64,000 nt of DNA from Gymnopilus junonius (lineage: Eukaryota > Basidiomycota > Agaricomycetes > Agaricales > Galerinaceae): assembly GCA_015501075.1 (NCBI GenBank), contig JADNYJ010000132.1, positions 52,368 to 116,367 of the forward strand, read 5' to 3'. A program made the position numbers and the translations under genes. Shown one piece after another: positions 11,800 to 24,249 of the stretch. Positions within the stretch are counted from its first letter, which is position 1, and each line of letters opens with the position of its first letter. The notes under the pieces were generated by a model. That model worked only from the letters and a program-made list of their open reading frames with translations, had not been told where the DNA came from and did no database searches.

Positions 11800-12059
11800 A
11801 GTATTTTCAATGACTTCAGTGATACCAAACGGTGGAATTTCCTCATGAAAAATCTTTTCAAAGCAAGTGGCTGTAGAAATAAATTAGAGCATACCCTTAA
11901 ACCAGGAAATCGTCTGTGAAAAACTGATCATCTTGCGCTAATCTCAAAGTTTAATTCACATGAAAGTCTTGGATGTTATATTAGCAACCATTCCATAGTA
12001 CTCTAAAAGAATAATCCTATAAACCATTTGCCTCTTGATCAGGGACTGAAGCCAAAGAT
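11800..12059. other. No gene recognised
   Basis: AT-rich spacer between the relic and the next repeat block. Nothing recognisable. Confidence 0.4.
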
Positions 12060-14720
12060 GATTATGTAATTAAAGGCGGGAGGCAGCCGGAGAAAGCGGA
12101 GGAAGGGCGCGGGAACGTTCGGGGGATCCGTTCACCAAGGACGTCAATTCTCGAACTTGAATTCCATCACTCAATATTCCTCGCTTTCATATCCAACTGC
12201 GCCAGGAAGTATCGTTATTAGGCGTTCTTGTATAGCCAGGCCCGGGCTTTAACATCGCACGATGCAAACCGAATTACCTACTGCGCCAACCAAATCACCC
12301 GAATTCGACCCGGTTCGATTGGATTCGGGGAATGAACTACGCTCTTGGGACACGTTTTTCGAGTTCAAGCTTAGGCTAATGGTTATTTAAATATTTATCC
12401 CTGACAGTGATGCCCCCTTGAATGAACGCAGCTCCACCAATGGGTGATTCGAGCCGGAACGTTTACTACGCAGTTTTATCATGCAAATTGGACCACATTG
12501 TCTGGGTATATCTCTCTAAGATGTTCTCACTAGTCCTTCTGCTGACGTGCTTCCGGTTTTGCAGAATCATCCCTGAATCAGTTGCGACCCTCGCCTGAGC
12601 AGCATGCTTCAGCCGTGTAATTTCAGATTACGCCGCAACCAGTCGCCAGCGCTGCTCTGACGAAGAGTCGGAAGGCATCTCCTGACAGCGTCACTGTTTT
12701 TTCTCTGGATTTCCCCTTTTGCTAGCCGATGGCGCATCCTACTCATAGTACGTACTCCACCCGTCGCATGTACTCGTCTGAATGTCCATTTTCAGTTTGT
12801 GTTTAAAAATTTATGATGGTCCAGACCACTATCTCCACGGCTGTCTGACGCCTGAAGCTTGAAGTTTGAGGTTACGAAAAGGTCTGGGAGGATGAACGTG
12901 AAATTCAGCAGAATGGTCGACGAACGGGAGATCACCAAGACCGAGATTTTTGATGATGAAGTACAGACTCCCTTGACCTAACGGAGGGGCGTATGTAATG
13001 GAAGACGGCCACGAACAGTTACCCCTCCTCACTATACGGCTCCAGCACATCGCTTCCCTCCTTCAATATCACGTAGCGGCAGTTACCATCCCCATCTTCA
13101 ACATCGCCTTCTCTCCCCTTTGCTCTGGAATTCACAATCCCACCCAGCTCTAGGCAAGCTCCTCCTTCAAGACCGCCGTTTCCTTTCCTCTCCGACGTCC
13201 CCTACGTTCTAGGGCCCACAACTCCCCGACCATGGTCAAATGTCGCATGGAGTACAAGCAGGTGGCAGTGCTGCGAAGTGGCGGTGCAGGTTCCTCCTAG
13301 TCCCACTTTACTTTCAAATCTTTGGATGACGATGAGCCCTCTCCGTTGGGCTCAACGAATACATAGTAACCCTTATGGGTAGTGTACCTGTACCTCTGCC
13401 CTTGCGACTCCAGCGGCGAGCGGTATGCCGTTGAGGTCGTATGTCGATGAAGAAGAGACACGGGAAGCTGGACGTTTGGTCTTCAAGGTTCTCAGTGATG
13501 AAGATGAGATTTCAGCGAAATAGCGCTGATTGTGAAGGAAGACGACCATGAACTGTCACCTTCGCTACCTGTACGATTCGAGCTCGTCTCCCCTTCAACC
13601 TTGCGCCCTTCTCGACCTCTAACGTCGCCTCGCTTCCCCCGCTTCGCCTATCATTCATCTTCCAAATTTACAACTGGCTCTCAGCAAACTTCTCCTTCTA
13701 CTCCGCACTCCAGCACTCCCAGACCTCGCTCAAGTTCTCCTGCCCACAACTCAACGCCCATCCTCATCCTCCCATAACACCTGTGGCAGTGCCGCCAGGT
13801 GGCGGTGCAGGCTCCTGGCGCAACGTCACTTTCAAACTTTTTTGGATGACGATGAGCCCTCTCCTCTGGGCTCAACGCGTACAATAGTATCCCTAGGATT
13901 TATGCGCTTGTACCTCTATATTGCGACCACACCGTGAAGCGGTATGCTGTCGAGGGCGTAGGTCGACAAAGAAGAAACACGGCACGATGGACTCTTGGTC
14001 TTCAAGGTTTTTGACGACCCAGACCGTCCGTCTGCAACTGATACGGAGAAATGTGGTCACGAACAGTCATCCGCGCCGACTGTATTACTACAGTTCATCC
14101 CCCCCTTCAGCCGAGTACACATTCGGGACTCTCAACGTTGCTTTGCCTTTCCTTCCTCCATCATTCAATCCCCCTCTATCTATCGGAAAACTTCTAACCT
14201 CTATTCACTGCTCCTCGCCCCCCTCCAATGCTCCGCAAGTGCTACTGCCTACAATTCAAACGCCTATCCTCGGATAACGTATGTGGCAGTGCTGTCGGGT
14301 GGCGGTGCCGACAGAATTTTTTGCTTTCAACTTTGTGATCGAACGATGAGCCCCATGCGTACAATTTTTGTGGGATACGGGTGCCTCCTGATGCGCTTGA
14401 ACTTTTATCGTTGCAACCGCAACTCCAGAAGCAATGCTTAAGAGAAACGAAACGTTCACCAGCAACGATAATGCTGGCGATGCTCTGAAGTCGTCAGGAA
14501 GGAGTAAGATTATAGGATTTGGACACGGGAGCGAAGCGGAAGATGGGGAAGAGTAATGTGATGGTGTCTTTCAAGGGCCCTGGTAAGTTTGCTTGCCTGC
14601 TTACTTCCTCCTTTCTTTCTTTGTGTTCTTTCTTCATTCCTTTTTCCTTTGCTCCCTATTTTCGCCTTATCATTGGGTTTTGACCTAGTACTAACGGTTA
14701 CGAACTATCTATCCTCTCTC
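12060..14720 (+). repeat. Repeat block 2
   Basis: Lead GGGCGCGGGAACGTTCGGGG near 12107, then about 600 bp that is clearly related to block 3. Shared landmarks include AATGAACGCAG, CGAGCCGGA(A/G)CGTTT and GAATCATCCCTGAATCAGTT. From about 12850 there are three units of about 0.52 kb. Their marks are the GTGGCAGTGC...GTGGCGGTGC core at 13260, 13791 and 14282, and the GACGACCATGAAC-type mark at about 13010, 13540 and 14060. Near 14588 a pyrimidine-rich segment with intron-like borders (gtaagt ... ctctag) closes the block. Confidence 0.65.
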
Positions 14721-17370
14721 TAGCTGCACATCTGGACTGAAGGGGAAAAAGCGGAGGAAGGACGCGGAAATGTTCGGGGGGGTCTGTTCGGTGAAACCAG
14801 GACCAGGAGAGGTCAACTCTTGACCTCGACTTCGATAACTCAATAATGCACTACTTTCACGTCCAACTACACCGGAAAGTTTCGCTATACGGTGGTCCTG
14901 TACGGCTGCTCCGACCAGGGTGTGGTTTCAACACCACGGGGGCAAACCAGACACCTACCGCGCCAACCCAATCATTTGGATTCGACCCCATTCGATTGGC
15001 TCCAGAGAACGAACTCTGCTCTTGGAACACGTTTCCTGAGTCCGGCTTAAGCTTGCGCTCATAGTCCTTTGTCCTCCCTGAAAGCAACGCACCCGTTGAA
15101 TGAACGCAGGATTCGAGCCGGAGCGTTTGCTACGCAGTCTCATCATACAAATTGGACCCTCATTTTCTGGGTATATCTCTCATATTATGTTTTCACTGGC
15201 CCTTTTGCTGACCTGCTCTCGGTTCGCAGAATCATCCCTGAATCAGTTGCGACCCTTACTTGAGCAGTCGTGTAATTGCAGATCCCGCCGTGGATGACCA
15301 GTCGCCAGCGCTGCTCCGACGAAGAATCGGAACGCATCCACTGATGGCGCTACTGTTTCTTTTCTTGCTTTTGGCCGAAGCTGCGCCTACCCATGGCTCT
15401 ACGTACGTATTCAGCCTGTCCAATGCCCTCCTCGTCTGAATGTCAATTTTCATTTATGTTTAGGGTTCCATGACGGTACGGACCACGTCGGAGTAATGCA
15501 TGCTACCTGAGATTCGAGGCCACGAAGGTGTTTAGGCGGATGGACATAAAATCCAGCGGGCTGGTCGACGAACGGGTGATAATCATCCTCAAGATGTAGG
15601 AAAAGCTTCTTTGACCTAACGGAGCGGCGCGTGTAAACGAAGACAACCACAAGCAGTCACCCCGGCTCGCTGCATATTCTAGCTAATTATTTATCCATTT
15701 CAATCCCAGGCAACGGCGGTTACTGTTTTCCACCTTTAACACCCCCTTCTCTTCTATACCGCGGTTTTCACTATCCCAGCCAGCTCTATGCAAGCTTATA
15801 CTTTCAGCCCATCGTCCCTCTGCCCTCTCTCACGTCCCCCAAAAGTTCTGGGTCCCACAACTCCCTGACCATCGTTGAACATCGCACGGGGTACAAGCAG
15901 GTGGCAGTGCTGCGAAGTGGCGGTGCAGGCTCCTACCCAGCGCAACTTCACTTTCAAATCTTTGGACGATGATGAACCCTCTCCGCTGGGCTCAGTGCAT
16001 ACGTAGTAACCCTTATAGGTAGTGCATCTGTACCCTGCCGTTGCGACCGTAACGTCGTGTGGTGTGCCGGTGAGGGCTTAGGTCGATGAAAATGAAACGC
16101 TACAACTTGCAAGATGAAAAATGAGCGTCTGCAGCTGACGTCGCGCTGAATATGGTTAAAGACTACCACGAACGGTCATCCCCGTTGGTTCCATCACTAC
16201 AGCTCAATCCCCTTCAACCTAGGACCATTTTGATTCTCAATGTAGCCTCGCCCTCTCTTATCCATCATCATTCGGATTCCTATCTAGCTCTTGGCGAGCT
16301 TCCCTTTCCATTCCCTACTCCCCGCTCTCCCAGACTTCCCTTAAGACCTCCTGCTTACAACTCAACGCCCGTCCTCATCCTCCCATAATGTATGTGGCAG
16401 TGCCTCCAGGTGGCGGTGCAGGCTCCTGGCCAGCGCAACCTCACTTACAATTTTTTGGATAATGATGAATCCTTTCTACGTTACTCAGCGCCGACGTAGA
16501 AGTCCATAGGGGTAATGCATCTGTACCTCTACTATTACGACCGCAAACATCATGTGGTGTGCCAGTGAGGGCTTAGGTTGACGAAGAAGAAACACAGCAA
16601 GATGACCGCTTGGTCTTCAAGATTTTTGGCGACCCAGATTATGCGTCTACAGCTTAAGTGGCACTAAATACGGAGAAAGGCGACCACGAACAGTCATCCC
16701 CGTTATTTGTATAATTCCAGCTTGTCTCCACATCAGTTTTGCGCCCTTCTACCTTTCACATCGCCTCGCCCCCCATTTCGCTTATCCCCCATCACTCGGT
16801 TCCCATATTGCTCTAAGCAAACTTCTCTCTTCATCCCACATTCCCCGCCCTCTCAGACGTCAGACAAATTCTCCTACCTTCTACTCCACGACTGCATGTT
16901 AAATAGACCAAATAGGTGGTAGTGCAGGCGGAATTCTACTTTCAACTTTGTGATCGACGATGAACCCCTCTAGCGTGGACAATGCGTACAATCTTTGTGG
17001 GCTACGAGTGCATGCTAATGTGCTTGAGCTTTTGCCATTGCAACGTCACCCCCTGATCCAGAGCTCAAACGAAACGAACATCCACCAGTAACGATAATAC
17101 CGGTGATACTCTAAGATCGTCATGAACGAGTAGAATTTCGACATGTGGGAGCGAAGCGGAAGATGAGGGGAAGATTCCTAAGATGGTGCAGTCAAAGGCC
17201 TTTTGTAAGTTCCATCCTTTCTTCCATCTTTCCGTCCTTCTTTCTTTGCATTCTTTCTCCTTTCTTTTACCTATACCATATCCCCTTTTCGTCCTCGTTT
17301 CCCATTGGTTCGTGGCATAGTACTGACGGTTCTGAACTATCTATCCCCTGTCTAGCGTCACGAGCCGACA
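14721..17370 (+). repeat. Repeat block 3, in tandem with block 2
   Basis: Starts directly after block 2 with AAAGCGGAGGAAGGACGCGG and repeats the same order: lead, about 600-bp middle, then units with cores at 15899, 16393 and 16915 and marks at about 15640, 16165 and 16680. It ends with the same intron-like pyrimidine tract near 17205-17355. The two blocks are diverged but collinear over about 2.6 kb, so this is a tandem duplication of a composite repeat. Confidence 0.65.
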
Positions 17371-18410
17371 ACGTCCAGCTATCGCAAACACACAGAGAAC
17401 ACCCAGCCTGCAATTTGCACCTTTCATCGTCTTCCGTCTGCCCTGAAGGCCTCAAGTACCACTTCCTCGTCTAACTTTGTCTCACCACCCTTCCCTTCTT
17501 TCTATGCCTATTTTCCTCCCGATACGCGAAATGGTTCTCAGCCACGTCCAGGTCGGTATCGCTCCTCCACCACGTCGTCACCTTCACTTCCCTCACCCCT
17601 GCTATTCTCAATTCCCCTCAGCTCTGTGGAAACTTTCACTTCCAGCTCACAACTTCTAGCGCCCTCTTCGATCTCCCCAAAGTAGAGTCTTCAGCATTGG
17701 GACCTTTCTCAAATAACATGCTTAGAAAGGCTGGTGGCGGTGCCGTTAGGTGGCGGTGCAGGCCACGCAATTTTACTTCCAACTTCGCAAATGATAATTG
17801 GCCTCTGCCTCCTTGGACGTCGGCAACCCACTTATCGTATGCTTAGGCCTCTAGTTTTGCTTGATGTGTTGGAGCCCTTGTCAGCACGACCTCTACCTCA
17901 GGTCCAAGTCAAGGGGACAGAGAAGTAGTCGTCCACATGATGCCCACTGCGCTGTTAAGGTTGCCCTGTGCTGTAATTCTAAGGATCGGATACGGGTGGC
18001 GCTGATGAAGAGGAAGAATGCTAGTATGATAATTTCAGGGTTCTTTGCAAGTTTTCTACCATATCTTTTTCCATCCATCCATCCATCCCTCTTTTCCATC
18101 CCTCCCTCCATCCTTACTGCCTTATTTATGTTCCTTCTTTGCACTTCGCATTCTTTCTTCTTTCGTTTTCCTTTTATTACTCTTTTCGTCGTCGTCATCT
18201 CATTGGTTTACGTTTGGTACTCACAATTCCCAGTCTTCAATCTTTCCTCTATATAACTTTACAACTCGAGGACGCCCAACTACAACCAACTTATTCACCA
18301 GCGGAGGACGTACGAAATACCTGGGGGTTTCTCTGGACAATCTCTTCGTTTTATTTCAATGTGCAGAATACCAAATCATTTGAGATTTACAGATTAGTCA
18401 AAATGTATTA
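17371..18410 (+). repeat. Partial repeat block (block 4)
   Basis: Contains one unit core (GGTGGCGGTGCCGTTAGGTGGCGGTGC at about 17733) and a pyrimidine tract near 18040-18240, with simple CATC repeats at about 18070-18110. The lead region is missing. Open frames at 17861-18256 and 18045-18383 lie in the low-complexity tract and are not called. Confidence 0.45.
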
Positions 18411-18506
18411 AAACTATCGCTTGGAACAACGCGCGTAATGGCGATCATTAAATTCTGCTAAACACTGCGACATCATTATTATTTCCGAGTCTCAACTAAC
18501 CATGCT

Positions 18507-18838
18507 TCACCGAAACCCTCCAGAAATCCAGGAATTTATCGCATAAAATCTTGTCAGTTTCCTGGGGTCCGGCTTCCAGAGCATAGTACCCCATGGGTTA
18601 GGCCCAGGACGAAGCGCCGGATGCAATTCAATACCGACACCACTTAACAGCACAGCCTCTACTTCAGCTTCCTCCCTAGTGTAAGCCTGCAATGGCGATC
18701 AGGAAACTCGTTGAGGGCGAAAAAAGACATTGCGTACAGTAAATACGCTTGGAATTTTCCGTTTGAACATAGCTTGGTATGTGCGGGTCCAAGAGGCGAT
18801 ATCACCCTTGTCAATAAACATCACCCTTGTCAATAAAC
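18507..18838 (-). pseudogene. 3' fragment of a MYND/Mss51-like gene (copy C)
   Basis: Minus-strand exon 9 is complete (18507-18686, 180 nt, the same length as in copies B and E), ending in NSWISGGF-R. Part of exon 8 precedes it, reading GDIASWTRTYQAMFKRKIPSVFT. Upstream the homology stops at a 17-bp direct duplication (ATCACCCTTGTCAATAA, twice in 18800-18840). No MYND part exists nearby, so this is a truncated copy. Confidence 0.7.
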
Positions 18839-19989
18839 TTTACCCTACCAAACACAATGATTTAGGACAGGTAATCATCTGGCCTACCATATTGCACATG
18901 GATTTTTTGAGTTTGCATTACGAGCCAGGCCTGTAACCTTGACGGTAATAGTCCATGATAGATTTATAGAGGTACCAGTAAAAAACCAAAGTACGGGTTG
19001 AAGTTGAAAAAAGGGAGAAATTTCTCGTTTTCTCTTCCATCGAAACCGCGGCCTCAAAGGAAGACAAGTACGCAGAAATTATTCAGGGATAGACCCCATA
19101 ATCGCCTGAATATCGCATCGCATATTATGTGATTAGGGAATCGCTTCCATGAGCAAGACCTATAGAGACGACGACAAGGATGGGAGTGGTATTAGCAAGT
19201 TTGGAAGAACTGCTGAACATTTCTTGATGTCTGCTGTACAGACCTTGCTAGATGAGGTTGGTACGCGCCAGGTACTGAAGTAAGAAAGGATCATCTTCCT
19301 GCAGTCCCACTGAGAGGAGCCTTTCTAAGGGTACAGTTTCTTGAGATTACTATCATGGTAATCGAGGTACAGTGTCACCTCGAAAGATGTGGCAATGTAC
19401 GTCAACCATTCAGAAATTACTTGGATAGATTATCTGAAGACTGAACGGCCGCATTGCGCACGGCGTGGGTGGATAAGGCGCCAGCACGAGCAAGACACTG
19501 CAAGCCCGATAGCGATGAAGCACAAGATAGGTACGAAGGAGTGGAAAGGGTACTGCATTATATATTAAACATCCATAAATAAGCAAATCAGTTTATGGAT
19601 TATCGATGTTTATGGCCTTCGCGAGAGAGGTTCGGGGCCTCCACAAAAGAATTGTGTAGCAAGTACTTAGTGAATAGTGATTCTCCCGTGAGTCTCGACA
19701 GCAGAGTAACGAAGAGTAGAAAGAAGGAAGGTGTGATTGCTGTCAAACGTTGAAGGAGGAGAGAAAATTCGAACACAATCAAACAGAGTCGTCTCCTTGG
19801 TGGTTAGTGATTTCGCACGAATATTCAATGGAGATAGAAATTGTCCTCCACAACAAGATAATGTGCTCCAGAGACAATAAGAAAGCAGCAATTAGCATCA
19901 CCCTGACAGCGCGTACGGTATCAGCATGCGAGACAGAAAGAACCAGAGAAGAACGAGAAAGTTTAGGGTCAAGCGGGGGAGGTCGGACC
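18839..19989. other. No gene confidently recognised
   Basis: A 45-codon frame opens at ATG 19149 and a stretch at about 19310-19450 has protein-like composition. They do not join by plausible splicing and no family is recognised. Possibly remnants of one gene. Confidence 0.3.
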
Positions 19990-22150
19990 TTCAACCTAAT
20001 TTAGAAACGAGCGCGGGAATTTGTTTGGTGAAAGCAAGGAGAGGAGGACAGGCTGTTCTCTTCATCACTCTATCTGCCTGCCCTTTTATATGCAGAATTC
20101 TACCAGAAAATGTCGCTGCAGCACGGCCTTGCATGACAGTTATTCGGAGTCCGAATAGAATGTCAAATGACGCCGAACGAACCACATGAATCACGGCAGG
20201 CCAACCCAACCACCGGTCCACCCTAGTTGACGTTGACTCTAGCTCGTTGTCTCTGTACTTGAGCACCACCAGCACCTTGAGCGAGTACAATTTGACGAGT
20301 TGAATGAATTCATATGGAAACCGGATTGTATAGAGGTTCAATCGCATTTTCTCGGTCCGTCTTTTTGTCTTTTTGTCGCTTTTCGTTATTTTCTCGTACC
20401 GATATTCTGGTCACCATATAGTTCGGTGTAGCCGTATGCGGCCTCAGATGACCTTGAGATTCGTCGCCATACCTCAAGCTCAAAGCACGTCGCAGACAAT
20501 CCAGTTGCACGCACTGCCCTCACGGAGGACTGCGATAACGATCAACTGTACCTCCTCACCAGGCGTTGGTACTGCTTGTCTGGTCCTCCGTATCCTGAAC
20601 CTAAATGTTTGCCTCAGTCGACATTATACACACCATCACGTAATTTACCCTCCAAGTGCCCTTTTTTTTCAACATGCAGCTACGGCTTTAATTTTGTTTC
20701 GTTCAGTAGTGATCGTCCTCATAGCCCATCATGACTGTAGAGAAGCTCATGAAGAGATATGGGACGATGAAGACGAGATCCTGCTGTGCAAGAGGATGGC
20801 CATCAGGAATAAAATTTTGACTATGAAGAATCGGTTTTCTTGGCTGAAAGAGTTGCGCGGGAGAAGGAAGATGACTATGACCACCCTCAGCCTACTTTCT
20901 ATGTGGAATTAAACTGGCATTCTTCTATCTCTACCTCCTTTTCGCCTTCACCCTCACCTCATCCCTTTTCGCCTTTATTCGTAATTTTTTCAGTATCCTA
21001 CAGATTTATACTTCCAACTGTGGAGCTTGCACTCCGGTTGTGCACGGAATTAGTCATTTTCATGCTCACAACGGATGCATGAAGATCCAGGAATTAAATG
21101 GTCGCTAGACGACCACAGGCAAGTTATTCCACTCAATTCATTTTATTTTTAGAAATCTAGTGCATCAACTAACAGGCGCTCGTCGATCTCTCGTTGTCGA
21201 GCTCCCTACTTAAAAAAGACTCTCTGAGTCATTTCTATCTTTTCATATTTATCCCTTCTAAAATTTTAGAGTAAAATTTCACTAGCTACTTAGGTATAAA
21301 AGGCCTGTACTAGCTACAATTCCCTCAGCTTGCAGCTAGCCACGAGAGCAGCTCTAAATAGAAGGAACTGGCTCACCCTTACTCGAAGATTTGCTCAGGA
21401 CCGTGATCCTGAGGGTTCTCACCACTTCTGGACTTGACTGGAATTGTGAATGGTTCCGTCCTTCACCCAACCCCCCTCGTCTTATACCGTTCCCACACAG
21501 AACGGGTTTTTTACACAACTAACCACACCCCTCGCCTGTACCCACCTTTCCAAGCTCCCTGTCCTTACAAGTGACAATTCCATCCCTCAACGCGCTGTTG
21601 ACCATCCAAGTGGGTGGTTGTGCAGTGGCAGTGTATGCGACGCGTCACTAGTTACTCTTTCCGTCACTCTTTTCGAAATTTGGATCGTCTTCGCCTGCTA
21701 CGACCTACGCTCCGCACTTTGGAACAACACCCTAGCCGGAGGCGAAGGAGGGTTAGTAGATCCTTCCTGTGCTGGATATTAAGGTCAGCTTGTGGTGTTT
21801 ACCCTCCCCCCCCTACGCCGGAGGCTCGTAGGTGAGTTCGAGTACTCTCTTTACACATATGAGCTTCATTGATTCATCCTCCTCCTCAGGTCGATGCTCC
21901 AACTGCTCCTCTCACCACCATCCTCTTCCCTCCACGTCCTCTATGGCCTCCAGACCTCCAAGCCGTGCGAACCGCCCTCCTCCTGCTTCCGAGCCCATCT
22001 GAGCGCGGTGTCTGCCATCGGACGAGTTAGGCTCTGGTCTTCCGCAAGGGAGGCCCGTCATTGTAATTGACGCCATTTACAGTTTCCCGGGTATCGACTG
22101 TTTAGGTGTGTACCTCCTGAGTTCGCAGCCCCCGCGTTGCGGTCAACGTC
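19990..22150 (+). repeat. Repeat block 5 (diverged)
   Basis: Begins with a version of the lead (GAGCGCGGGAATTTGTTTGGTG near 20010). A unit-like mark (GGAAGATGACTATGACCACC) is near 20866 and a weak core (GGGTGGTTGTGCAGTGGCAG) near 21611. It is more diverged than blocks 1-3. The open frame at 20373-20912 is not conserved elsewhere. Confidence 0.35.
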
Positions 22151-22690
22151 TGCAGCACATTTATTCCATCGTCGACTTCCGGTTGCGTTATGATGAATGA
22201 AACATGAATCTCGGATATTTTTGACTCACACTACGCATAGGGCATGCAAGATTCTGCCTTGGCCATTACATGTTCTTATGGTCCTTCGTTCCTTCATTGG
22301 AGTATTTTGTGGTAAAATTATGTATTCCGTTGTTGGAAATTGGCTGACCACCCGTCTTCTCTGTATGTGGTCGTCTTCTCAATTCTTTTCTTGACGCCTA
22401 GAAATTAGTTCTTCTGGTCTTTCAAGACAAAGCTGATTCATCCCTTTCGTGAAGTGGTTATGCCAACCTCTTGCATGTGTCGGAAGTTCCTAATACTTCT
22501 GACTGTGGCATCCCCCAACATTGTCTGCTGGGCTCTGGTGTTCAGTGATATTGTTTTAATTGTTCTCCCATGTTGCTGTAGCTTTATGTTCTCTTGCAGT
22601 GTTTGGAATTCGATGTAAGTATTATTATTGACTTTGTCCAGAACTTTAAAATTGAATTGCGAAATGACAAATTGCCAATGAAATCTCATT

Positions 22691-22990
22691 TCACCACCAT
22701 CCTCCGGAAATCCAGCCATTGGTTGTGTAGAACCGGGAAAGCGTTTGAGGATGCAGCTTTGAGGCAAGACTTACCCCAAGGATTACGCCTCGGACTGAGC
22801 TCCAGAAAGCCTTTATTCATTTGACATTGTGAAAGGTTGTTAAGACCATATTGGGATGGCTCGTCCTGATGCTTTGACCTGACAGCCTGCCAGTGCGCAT
22901 TGCTGCAAAAGAAGGATAGAGCGCAATCAGGGCACGGTTTTAAGCATGTGGAAAAAGGGGTATGGTTGTCCAACCGTGCTTCAATATGAA
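22691..22990 (-). pseudogene. Internally deleted MYND/Mss51-like copy D
   Basis: The second Cys/His cluster of exon 4 (CPDCALSFFCSNAHW ... CQMNKG) is joined directly to the end of exon 9 (ELSPRRNPWG ... NGWISGGW). Everything between, about five exons, is missing. After the NPWG motif the frame needed for the C-terminus is shifted. It is a deletion derivative, not an expressed protein. Confidence 0.7.
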
Positions 22991-24240
22991 AAATAACGTC
23001 TGAGCTGCCTTCAGGGTTTCAAAGCCCTACGTCTACCAACCCTGAGCCACAACGACCTCTCGATCTTGAGTCTACAAATTCGCAGGCTTTGACAAACTGT
23101 AACTATGCAAGCAAACGGTACACGACAATATCAATTTTGGAGACCTTCCTGCGGTCACTCATATGCAGCACTTCCTTAGGGCTGGAGCCGGCAGCTGTTC
23201 ATGGGATCACATAGAGCGAACCTTGCATGGACGTTCTGTCCTTCTCAATGCAAGTACATCGCACTTTGCTATACCATATGGTCGTGTCTACTTCCTTCAA
23301 TGCAATGTCAGAACCCAAGGCGACCTCAAGGCTGTACCATTTCAGATTCTCTCTCTTATTGTGATTAAATTGTAAATAGACATCTTCCTAACCAAGACTC
23401 GTTATCAAACCCTCTTCGAACCTGATTGACGTCGAGCGCCGAATAACCATTTAATGGACTGAGGTTTCCTCTCAACCTGACCTGATTTCTGACCCATCTA
23501 TCAAAGAGACCCACTTCTTTTCCTCTTCTTTCCAAGTTCCAGAACTTCCTGCAATCTCTTTATTACTGGCTGTAACTACATACATACCTTCATCAGACGT
23601 CTGATCAAAAAATTTCAGAAGTCCTAGTACTTATGGATGCAGCACCCTGCAGCACTCGAAGTCGCCATCCCTCAGTGCGCTTCCATTTCATATTCCTTCC
23701 CATGAAATGTGCTTCTTCTATTTTATATTCTCTGCGTACAACTTACACGGTTACAACAAGCGAGCGGGCACCACGGGCTTGTGATCTAATATTAGATTCT
23801 GACCAGCTGGGTGATAGGAATCCTTGCTGGTCAAAAATCAACATAAGCGTCACTTGGATTTTTCAAATAAGGATCACCGGCGCGAGCCTCTCGCTCATTT
23901 TATCACTCAGTCTCCCAAGTTACTTTTTCTTTCCACGAATGACTACGAATAGATCATTATGCACTGAGTATGTCAGCAAGCCATATCAACAACGTTTATC
24001 GTGCATCTTAAACTCTATCATCACCTCCATATGGACCAGTACTACGGGTGGTAACTGAAGATGCGCACAGACACTGCCATAGCAGGTCTACATGCGATAT
24101 AGCGCCTGATGGGGAACATAACCATATACCCATTTATCCCACCGGCGCCTGGAACTCCTTTTCCATGACAGCTTGTTCCTTGAACCTCACCGCTTCAGAT
24201 TCCGATACCATAAGCATCAATGCATTAATTAAAGGCCGTT
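22991..24240. other. No gene recognised
   Basis: Open frames such as 23633-24058 and 24048-24284 show no known domain and no convincing exon structure. Confidence 0.35.
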
Positions 24241-24249
24241 ATCACAGTC

